Positions 19,076-26,632 of a stretch of DNA of 64,000 nt are shown in pieces. The position numbers and the translations under genes are program-made. Under the pieces are notes generated by a model. It was not told where the DNA came from and did no database searches. It saw nothing but the letters and a program-made list of their open reading frames with translations. The DNA is from Nitrososphaerota archaeon. Lineage in GTDB: Archaea > Thermoproteota > Nitrososphaeria > Nitrososphaerales > Gagatemarchaeaceae. Location: NCBI GenBank assembly GCA_027339745.1, contig DAHWNW010000001.1, forward strand, positions 124,001 to 188,000, written 5' to 3'. The number at the start of each line of letters is the position of its first letter. Within the stretch, counting starts at the first letter, position 1.

Positions 19076-19851
19076 AGTCGAAGGAGCTGATCCTCCCCGT
19101 CGCAGCCGCAGCCGCCCTCCTCTACATAGACATCGAATACGTCGGGGCCCTGTTGGGTTCCGGCATCCTGTACAAGGCGACGTTCTTCGAGCTGATGATC
19201 GTGGCTCTCCAGGTAGGTAAGACAGAGTCCCTCCTCTTGGTGCCGAAGCTAAGGAAAGCCAGCGGAGCATTCGTGATCGACTTCTACGGGGCGGACATCC
19301 TCGCCCTCCCGGTCCTGGTCGCGCTCGACCTCCTCGTAGGCGGGACACTCATCCCCGCGCTGGCCCAGGGGCTAGTCCTGGGATGGGTCCTTGGGGTATC
19401 GGCCTGTGGTATGGGGTTCCTGGCGTTCAGGGTGGGTGCTTCGATGTACCGGTCAGACGGCCTGACCAAGGTGATCCCCACCTGCCTCGCGACGGCCGAG
19501 TTGGGTCTGCTCTTCGTCAACTCCGCTCACTCCGCGGCCACGTCAGGGGGAGACCCAGGCGCCATAATCAGGAGCGCCTTCTCCGGGTACTTGTCCTTCT
19601 CGTCGTCCGATCCAATCTACTTAGACTTCGCCGCCCTCTATTTGATACTCCTACTCTACGCGACGGTGGGTTGGGCCATCAGGGCCGGGGGGGTGGAGCC
19701 GAGGCAGATTCTGGTCGCTGTGGCGGCGACTGGCGCCACCGCGGGGTGGGCATTCGTCGCGTCATTCACCGGAATCTACCCGCCGCTGGTCCTCGCGCCG
19801 CCGGCGCTGGGATTGGTGGCGGTGTCATGGGGGATAAGCGTTGCGAAGTAG
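19072..19851 (+). CDS. Polytopic membrane protein (MoxR cluster)
   Basis: 259 aa, multiple TMs; 4-bp overlap with DUF58 gene. Confidence 0.8.
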   Translation: MKSKELILPVAAAAALLYIDIEYVGALLGSGILYKATFFELMIVALQVGKTESLLLVPKLRKASGAFVIDFYGADILALPVLVALDLLVGGTLIPALAQGLVLGWVLGVSACGMGFLAFRVGASMYRSDGLTKVIPTCLATAELGLLFVNSAHSAATSGGDPGAIIRSAFSGYLSFSSSDPIYLDFAALYLILLLYATVGWAIRAGGVEPRQILVAVAATGATAGWAFVASFTGIYPPLVLAPPALGLVAVSWGISVAK

Positions 19852-21448
19852 GGCGCCCCTGGCTGTCGTAGCTTTGCTCCTGCTGACGATCGCGCTTTTC
19901 CCGTCAGGCGCGGAAGCCTCGAGCTCGTATGCCAACACCCTCCTGGGGCTCGGGTACGGGCCCTTGAGCGTCCAGCCGGCGTCAACAGCGGTCCCGGTCT
20001 TCGCTCCCGGCGACAGCCTCTGGGTCCAGTCTTACTCCAACAGCAGCACCATTACCCTGATACTCGCGTCGCCGAACGGCTCTGTCTTCCCATCTGTGGA
20101 GCTCCCGCCAGACGGCCTTGTCAAGGTCTATTCATTCCCCCCTTCGGGCCCTGTAGGTGAGTGGACTCTGGACGCGTACATCGGAGGCGGGCTTACCCAG
20201 GTGTCTTTTTCGGTGGCCAGCGCGACCCCCGTCCCGCCTCCGACGCTTGAGTCGGTCGGGTTATCCAAGGGGAACCTGGTCCTGGACTACTCCATCGCCA
20301 ACACCACGGCGTACGGGATCCAGGCCTGCCTGATGGGACCTGGCTCAGGCGGGACGACCACCCTCCAGCTCCCACCATCACTGGCCAGCTACATGACGGT
20401 ATCGTTGAATGGGAGCTCCATAAGCGCATTCGCCCCTCAGGCCGAGCAGCCCTTCTCCGCGTGGTTCCAGCTCTACACCCCTCGCACCTATTTCACCTCG
20501 GGCGGGCTCGTCACCTACGATACGATGGCCGGACAGAGCCAGGTCCTCACTTTGGGCGCGAGCACCGAGCCCACGACGGCCCAGCTCGACACATTCCTCA
20601 GCTTGAGAAACGGCTCCTACGACCTCAGGTCTTACGTCAGGACCCCTGCCGGCATCTCCTCCTACGACACCTCATACGTCTTGGTGAACGGGAGCGCTTG
20701 GGTGTCGCTGGGCGCGTGCGTGCAGACCACCCAGGTCACTTCCAGCTCGTTCCAGCTCAGCGCCCCACTCAACGGGACGGCGTCGTCGTGGCCGACTTCC
20801 CTCATAACCACCTACATCGACAACGGCATCGGCGGGTTCACCTTCTCCAAGGCCCCGGCGCCTGAGACGAGGATCAGTCTCGGCAACGCCACCCAGGCTG
20901 TGAGCCTGGGGATGGTGAAGGTCACAGCGTCCGGCGGGGGGGTCGTCGGGTCGGACGTGTACGGGGGGAACCTGTATGTGGTCGTACGGTCATACCCTGC
21001 CTTGGCGTCGGTGGCGCTGAACTTCGAGAACGTGACCACGGTCACCTTTCCCGTCACCATCCTCGGCCCCTATCGGACCGAAAGCATACAGCCCTCGGTG
21101 GGGACAGTGGACGCGTCGGCGGTCGACGCCGGTGCTCCCGTCGGCAACGCCACGCTTCTGGTGGAGAGTGTTGGCTCCCAGCCAGCCCGCCTGAAGTCAG
21201 GGGAAGGAGGTTCCGTATCAGTGGCCCTCCCTCCAGGCGAGTACAACTTCTCTATGAGGTTCGGAGGAGTCACTGTGAGCCAGCTAGTGCAGGCGTATTC
21301 AGGAGAGGCAACGCAAGTCACGCTCAACGCAGCGACACCGAGGTTCCCAGTCCTGCTGGTGGCACTCGGCGCGGTCCTCGCCTTGGGGGTGGCGATAGAC
21401 GTCGTCGTCTGGCGGGCTTACATCTTGAGGAGGAGGGCGCTCCGATGA
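19841..21448 (+). CDS. Secreted, C-terminally anchored Ser/Thr-rich protein
   Basis: Signal-like N-terminus LAVVALLLLTIALFPSGAEA, beta-domains, C-terminal TM (VLLVALGAVLALGVAIDVVVW) followed by RRRALR. Confidence 0.82.
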   Translation: MRSRAPLAVVALLLLTIALFPSGAEASSSYANTLLGLGYGPLSVQPASTAVPVFAPGDSLWVQSYSNSSTITLILASPNGSVFPSVELPPDGLVKVYSFPPSGPVGEWTLDAYIGGGLTQVSFSVASATPVPPPTLESVGLSKGNLVLDYSIANTTAYGIQACLMGPGSGGTTTLQLPPSLASYMTVSLNGSSISAFAPQAEQPFSAWFQLYTPRTYFTSGGLVTYDTMAGQSQVLTLGASTEPTTAQLDTFLSLRNGSYDLRSYVRTPAGISSYDTSYVLVNGSAWVSLGACVQTTQVTSSSFQLSAPLNGTASSWPTSLITTYIDNGIGGFTFSKAPAPETRISLGNATQAVSLGMVKVTASGGGVVGSDVYGGNLYVVVRSYPALASVALNFENVTTVTFPVTILGPYRTESIQPSVGTVDASAVDAGAPVGNATLLVESVGSQPARLKSGEGGSVSVALPPGEYNFSMRFGGVTVSQLVQAYSGEATQVTLNAATPRFPVLLVALGAVLALGVAIDVVVWRAYILRRRALR

Positions 21449-21498
21449 GCAGGCGCTCCTCGGTGAGTTTAAATGGTCAAGTCGGGCTGTGAGGACGG

Positions 21499-21924
21499 AT
21501 GGCAGGTCCTTCAGACGCAGTGGAGCTCATCGCGCGGGTCCCTTTCTTCGAGGGCCTCGATGAGAAAAGCCGCAAGGCGGTCGTCAGGGAAGGCAAGGAA
21601 GTCTCATTCAACGCCGGTGACCGCGTCGTAAGTGAGAAAGGATCCGGGGTAGGATTCTACCTGGTGATAGACGGGAAGGTGGAGGTCAGGAAGGGGCAGA
21701 AGGTCTTGGCAGCCCTTGGGAAGGGAGAGTTCTTTGGCGAGATGTCTGTCATAGACGGTGAGCCGAGGTCGGCGGATGTAGTCGCCACTTCCCCGACTAG
21801 ATGCTGGGTGCTCCCGGCCTGGAACTTTGCCGGGCTCATAAAGGCGCATCCAGAGGTGGCGATTCCGATGCTCAAGGAGCTGGTCAAGAGGCTCCGAGCC
21901 GCCGAGAGCCCAGCAGGGTCCTGA
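21499..21924 (+). CDS. Cyclic-nucleotide-binding-fold (CRP-type) domain protein without HTH
   Basis: LVIDGKVEVRKGQKVLAALGKGEFFGEMSVIDGEPRSADVVATSPTRCWVLP. Confidence 0.9.
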   Translation: MAGPSDAVELIARVPFFEGLDEKSRKAVVREGKEVSFNAGDRVVSEKGSGVGFYLVIDGKVEVRKGQKVLAALGKGEFFGEMSVIDGEPRSADVVATSPTRCWVLPAWNFAGLIKAHPEVAIPMLKELVKRLRAAESPAGS

Positions 21925-21952
21925 GCACGGACTCTTCGCGGGGGCGGGGGGG

Positions 21953-22765
21953 ATGAGGCTCGGCCTCAGCACATGGTCGCTACTCGGATTGGAGTTATGC
22001 GCCGCGGTGAGGTCCATCGGTGACGCGGGGATGGACTACATCGAGCTGTGGGGCGAGGTCCCCCACGCTTACCCGGGGTGGGCGAGCAAGGAAGAACTCA
22101 GAGACACCCTTTCAAGCTACGACATGTTAGTGACCGCCCACGCCCCCTTCACCGACCTGAACCCCGCGTCCCCCTTCCAGCCGGTCAAGGGTGCAATAGC
22201 GGAGACATTGGAGTCGTTCGTGGAGTTCTGCGTCTTCGTAGGGGCACGCATCATCACAATACATCCGGGGAGCGTACACAACGAAGCGCTGCTACCTGGG
22301 GCCGAGGACGGCGCGGCCTCGACCCTCCGGAGGCTGGTCAGCGCAGCGGGAGGGAGGGTGGACATCAACATCGAAAACCAGCCGAAGAGCGCATCGAAAT
22401 ACCACTACCCTCTGGCGAGCACTCCTGAGTCGCTTCACTCCATCATGAGGAAGGTCCCGGGGTCCGGATGCACCCTCGACAGCGGACATGCCCACGCGAG
22501 CGGCCAGGACCCCTCCGCGATAGCTCGCAGACTCGGAGGCAGGCTGACGGAGATACACCTGACGGACAACGCAGGGGCCATGGACGACCACCTGGTCCCC
22601 GGCGAAGGGACCGCGCCGCTCGAGCCGCTGTTGAACCAGGTCACAGGGAGGGGGGTGCTCGTCTGCCTGGAGCTCAACCCCCACAGGTACACCCCAGAAG
22701 AGGTCTTGAAGGCGATCCCTGCCGTCAGGCAGGCATACTTTGGAGCCCGTAAGATCAAGGCCTGA
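21953..22765 (+). CDS. Sugar phosphate isomerase/epimerase (AP endonuclease 2-like TIM barrel)
   Basis: GMDYIELWGE, TLDSGHAHASG, EIHLTDNAGAMDDHLVPGEGTAPLEPLL. Confidence 0.85.
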   Translation: MRLGLSTWSLLGLELCAAVRSIGDAGMDYIELWGEVPHAYPGWASKEELRDTLSSYDMLVTAHAPFTDLNPASPFQPVKGAIAETLESFVEFCVFVGARIITIHPGSVHNEALLPGAEDGAASTLRRLVSAAGGRVDINIENQPKSASKYHYPLASTPESLHSIMRKVPGSGCTLDSGHAHASGQDPSAIARRLGGRLTEIHLTDNAGAMDDHLVPGEGTAPLEPLLNQVTGRGVLVCLELNPHRYTPEEVLKAIPAVRQAYFGARKIKA

Positions 22766-22846
22766 AGCAGGCGTCTGACGGCGGGTTGCGATGCGGCCAG
22801 GCGCGGCAACATCTAAATACAGTTCTCCGACCCCGATGAAAGGAAA

Positions 22847-23158
22847 ATGGCCCAGTTCGCCAGGATCAAACTCACCAGTACAAACCTCTCCGAGTTGGAG
22901 AAGGTAGCCGGCGAGATCAGGCAGATCGCTGACAAGACCGGGGTGAAGGTGAGGGGTCCCCAGCCGCTCCCTACGAGGAAGCTCAAGATAACCACCCGCA
23001 AGGCGCCGACGGGGGAAGGGAGCCACACGTTCGACCACTGGCAGCTCAGGGTCCACAGGAGGATTCTCGACGTCCAGCCAGACGATAGGACCATGAGGCA
23101 GATCACTAAGCTCAGGATCCCAGAGGACGTGAAGGTAGAGCTGATACTCACATCCTAG
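22847..23158 (+). CDS. rpsJ: 30S ribosomal protein S10
   Basis: 103 aa; ARIKLTSTN, GPQPLPTRKLKITTRKAP, HFDHWQLRVHRR-like core; CTAAATA TATA element upstream. Confidence 0.95.
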   Translation: MAQFARIKLTSTNLSELEKVAGEIRQIADKTGVKVRGPQPLPTRKLKITTRKAPTGEGSHTFDHWQLRVHRRILDVQPDDRTMRQITKLRIPEDVKVELILTS

Positions 23159-23251
23159 TTTCGAATCGCTTCCGGCCCACTGAATTAATTAAGAGAATCC
23201 CTTGCTCCGTGCTCTTCTTCGGGCCGAGCTCATGTCTTAGACCGCGGCCGC

Positions 23252-23506
23252 TCAGTATATCGTGTGGGGACCGCACCGCAAGAACGTCACTGTGTTTTCC
23301 TGCGAGTTGACCGAATAGAGAATTCGGATGGCTCGACCGATATCGTACCCATACACTCCCTTCCATTTGCCATACTTGGGCCTTCCAATTGTCAATGGGT
23401 TCTCCGAATCCAAGATCTCTCTGATTGCACCATTCACCCTTGCTGTTCTTGAGTTCCGAGATTCTTGTAGTCTCTCCTGAATGTCGGGGTGTACGCGGGC
23501 GCCCAC
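23252..23506 (-). CDS. RelE/ParE-like toxin
   Basis: 84 aa; GRPKYGKWKGVYGYDIGRAIRILYSVNSQENTVTFLRCGPHTIY. Confidence 0.8.
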   Translation of the reverse strand: MGARVHPDIQERLQESRNSRTARVNGAIREILDSENPLTIGRPKYGKWKGVYGYDIGRAIRILYSVNSQENTVTFLRCGPHTIY

Positions 23507-23517
23507 GGCAAGATCTC

Positions 23518-23757
23518 TCAGCGCGAGTCCAGGTCTCTTATCATCTCGTCAGCGTTCTTGAAGCGCTTCGTTCTCCCTTCTTTCATCTCTCTCAATGACT
23601 GGTCAGTTGTACTCCGGTATTCAGAGTCGAGTATCTCCCAGGTCTGTTCCTTGAGCGCCTCGTCACTGGCTTCCTCCCTCACACCTTCCTTGAGCATGGC
23701 AACTAGATGTTCCACAGTCTCCCTGTCTACCAAGTACTTCTGTTCTGTCCTTGCCAT
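23518..23757 (-). CDS. Putative antitoxin of the RelE-like pair
   Basis: 79 aa acidic ORF immediately upstream of the toxin. Confidence 0.7.
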   Translation of the reverse strand: MARTEQKYLVDRETVEHLVAMLKEGVREEASDEALKEQTWEILDSEYRSTTDQSLREMKEGRTKRFKNADEMIRDLDSR

Positions 23758-23849
23758 ATGTAATGACCGAACTATCCCGCAAGTAAATAGGCCGATTGGA
23801 GGTCCTTATGGTGATTAATCTCGATGCATGGCTCGCCTGCACCAGCCGA

Positions 23850-23965
23850 CGCCCCCCGAGCGAACAAGGTGAGCGAGGGCCCCGCTTCGAGGCGGGGTGA
23901 AGGCGAAGGGCGAGCGAGAGGCAAAGAGGGGGGAGCGAAGCGAGCCGACAGGCGAGCGATGCCGT
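23850..23965. repeat. GAGCGA/GGCGAG-rich degenerate repeat tract with CCCCGC-GCGGGG hairpin
   Basis: Recurrent GAGCGA, GAAGCGAG, GGCGAGCGA words; CCCCGCTTCGAGGCGGGG. Confidence 0.6.
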
Positions 23966-24340
23966 CGGTAGACATCGCGGGGGGTGAATTTGCCCTGGAG
24001 CGGAGTCCGAGCCTGAAGGGAATCGGCTGGTGCAGGCCCGCCAGGGAGGGGGGAGGAAATTGGGTTCGGATTGGAAAATGCAGAAGATTTTGACAGGGGT
24101 ACCCATGAAAGGAGGAATATACCACCCCGCCGTTCTTCCCCTCTTTTGGGTGGTTGTTTGTGTTGTATGTGGCGAGTGGGCCCCACACCTTCTTCCTTCA
24201 GCTGGAAAGGGCTCTCCCATAGCAAGCAACCCTCTTTAGGCTCATCCATTGTTCCGTGGCTGGTCTCGTCGTACATGCAAGTGATCTGCGCCTTCGCGAA
24301 GGAGGAGTACAGCGATGGCTGAAAGAGAATTACCCGAATC

Positions 24341-24700
24341 TTGTCGATGAACAGACGGGAGATTGTGTGCGCCATGACGACGAACTCGATGGATGGAGGG
24401 AACGGGGGACTGAAGTATAAGCTCAGGGCGGCCTGCCAGAGGGGCGAGAGCATCGAGGCCCGGTGCCTGCTCGCGGCGCTGAGGGATTCGACGAAGACGT
24501 TCAGGAACGACAAGCCCAGGATGTCATTCGCGGTCATGAACTCCGAGTTCGTATACGGATAGGTGATGATGATGAGTGCTGACGCTACGATGATGGCGAT
24601 TACCAGCAACGGCGATGGAAGTGCAATCGCGATAATCGGGGGAAGGGCGGCAGCATAATGAGCGAGGTCAGGAGGATGGCCATGTGTTCAATCTCTCATC
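24341..24700 (-). pseudogene. Possible decayed membrane-protein gene
   Basis: Minus strand encodes MAILLTSLIMLPP in one frame, then IIAIALPSPLLVIAIIVASALIIITYPYTNSEFMTANDILGLSFLNVFVESLSAASRHRAS in another; the rest of the 265-aa track ORF is low-quality. Confidence 0.3.
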
Positions 24701-24749
24701 AGAGCCTCTCGAGATGGTCCTCGCATGCGACCTCCCCGCACCCTTTGCC

Positions 24750-25643
24750 CTAACCTTGCTTCTTCACCCAGTCGATGGTCCGCTGCAGCCCTTGCTCCAG
24801 CGTCAAATCATGCGTGTACCCTAGCAGGGTCTGAGCCTTGTCAATGGTAGGATAGCTGATCTGAGGGTCCTTCTCCAGCTCGCTCCTCGGCGGGAGGAGC
24901 TTGAGTTCCGACTTCGACCCGGTCAGCCTCTTGACGGTCTCGGCAAGCTCCCTGATGGAGACTGGCCCGAGGCCGCCGAAATTGAACGCCTGACCCACCG
25001 CCCTGTCGTCGTTGATGATCGAGAGCACGAGCTTGGCGTAGTTGACGGCGTGGGACGGGGAGGTGGTGTCCCTCCCTCCGTTGTACAGGGTGAGCGGCTC
25101 GTCGCCAAGGCAGGCGCGGATGAACCGGATGGTCGCCCTGGTGGGCTGGTCGTGTTCGCCGAACAAGAGCCAGCTCCGAGTAATCGACACCGGAAGGCCG
25201 ACAGACTTGAAGAACCCCATAGCCATCCCTTCGCTCGCTACCTTCGAGTAGTCGTAGGGGACTCGGGGGTCGAACGGCGACTCCTCCGAGACAGGGTTCA
25301 CCTTCGGGGCGCCGAAGACGTTGGCCGAAGACGCGACTACGATCCTCTTCACCCCCTTCCTCTTCGCGAGCTCGAGCATGTTCAGGGTGCCAAAGCAGTT
25401 GACGCGGAAACAGAGGGCGGGGTCCTCGATCGTCTTCTTGATCTCCGTGATGGCCGCGAGGTGAACGATGGCGTCGAAGTCTTGGGAAGCCAACTTGCCG
25501 AAGACGAAGTCCTTGTCCAGGAGGTCCCCCGACAGGTCCCACCCGGAGAGGTCCGTCGGAATTACCCTGACCCCCTTTTCCCTGAAATACTCCGCCAGGT
25601 TTCTGCCGACCATCCCAGACGCGCCCGTCAGCAGCACTTTCAA
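24750..25643 (-). CDS. NAD-dependent epimerase/dehydratase (UDP-glucose 4-epimerase-like)
   Basis: LLTGASGMVGRNLAEYF; YDYSKVASE. Confidence 0.9.
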   Translation of the reverse strand: MKVLLTGASGMVGRNLAEYFREKGVRVIPTDLSGWDLSGDLLDKDFVFGKLASQDFDAIVHLAAITEIKKTIEDPALCFRVNCFGTLNMLELAKRKGVKRIVVASSANVFGAPKVNPVSEESPFDPRVPYDYSKVASEGMAMGFFKSVGLPVSITRSWLLFGEHDQPTRATIRFIRACLGDEPLTLYNGGRDTTSPSHAVNYAKLVLSIINDDRAVGQAFNFGGLGPVSIRELAETVKRLTGSKSELKLLPPRSELEKDPQISYPTIDKAQTLLGYTHDLTLEQGLQRTIDWVKKQG

Positions 25644-25671
25644 TTTGGAACGGACCAGCGGCGCTTTCTAT

Positions 25672-26061
25672 TTAAGGTGAGGAGAGGCCTGACTTCTTCA
25701 GCAGGTCCGCCACCAGCTCCTTGTCTACGACCCCGTAGCCCACGCTCTCCTCTCCGTCGGCCATGGTCATCGGCAACCTTGCGACGTAGTAAGGCACTTC
25801 GAACCCCTCTGCCTCCTCCCCTTCTGCTTCATAGAGCTTGGACCAGCCCTCCCCTTCCCTGGCGTAGCAGAACACGGCGGTGACCTTCCTCTCTCCGAAC
25901 CCGCCACCCCTCCCCCCCGCCGCGAGGGAGCCTTCCCCAATCTTGAGGAGGAACATCGTGTTGTCCGCCCCCCTGGGACTCAGGTCCACCTCCTTCTCTG
26001 AAATCACGATGGCTCTCGAGGTCCCTGTGAGATGGGCGCAAATCTCTTCGAGCGTGGCCAT
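25672..26061 (-). CDS. Hypothetical protein
   Basis: 129 aa ORF, normal composition, between genes on same strand. Confidence 0.65.
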   Translation of the reverse strand: MATLEEICAHLTGTSRAIVISEKEVDLSPRGADNTMFLLKIGEGSLAAGGRGGGFGERKVTAVFCYAREGEGWSKLYEAEGEEAEGFEVPYYVARLPMTMADGEESVGYGVVDKELVADLLKKSGLSSP

Positions 26062-26101
26062 CGTGCAATCCCGGCCCTACCCGCGTAATAAGTCATCCAA
26101 C

Positions 26102-26623
26102 CTATCCTCTCCCTGGACTGAGCCGCAGGTACTCGTGGAGGAGCATGGCGGCATCCGGAGTGAGCTCCCCTGACTCCATCATCGCGTTCAACTCCTCCCG
26201 GTCGAATTCCGCAACCGTTTCGACCTCAGCAAGGTCGATCCGTGCGCTAGCGTCGGACGAAGCAGCGAAGAGCGACACCCACTCGCGCTCGACGAGCGCC
26301 CCTTCTCTTATGGGTGGGATCAGGTACCTGCCGATTCCCTCGAGGCTTGACCGGAGTCCGAGCTCCTCGGCCAGCTCCCTGACAGCGGCATCCCTGTATG
26401 ACTCCCCTTTCTTGACGTGGCCGGTGCAGGAAAGCGTCCACATTCCAGGCTGCCAAGGGTCCTTCAGGCTCCTCCGCTGCAGCAAGACCCTGCCGTCCGG
26501 CCTCGAAACGACCACGGCAACGGCCCGGTGCAGCAGGCCACGCTTCAAGCATTCGCCCAAGGTGGACTCGCTGACCACCGAGTCATGCTCGTCGACTACG
26601 TCCACGCGCTCTTCACCCCCCAT
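26102..26623 (-). CDS. NUDIX hydrolase, isopentenyl-diphosphate isomerase-like
   Basis: LQRRSLKDPWQPGMWTLSCTGHVKKGESYRDAAVRELAEELGL. Confidence 0.88.
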   Translation of the reverse strand: MGGEERVDVVDEHDSVVSESTLGECLKRGLLHRAVAVVVSRPDGRVLLQRRSLKDPWQPGMWTLSCTGHVKKGESYRDAAVRELAEELGLRSSLEGIGRYLIPPIREGALVEREWVSLFAASSDASARIDLAEVETVAEFDREELNAMMESGELTPDAAMLLHEYLRLSPGRG

Positions 26624-26632
26624 GGAAGGCGC

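Noticed and set aside
23815-24609. Minus-strand 265-aa ORF taken as an intact gene
   Set aside because: Only the N-terminal ~90 aa looks protein-like; the remainder crosses the repeat tract and has unnatural composition.
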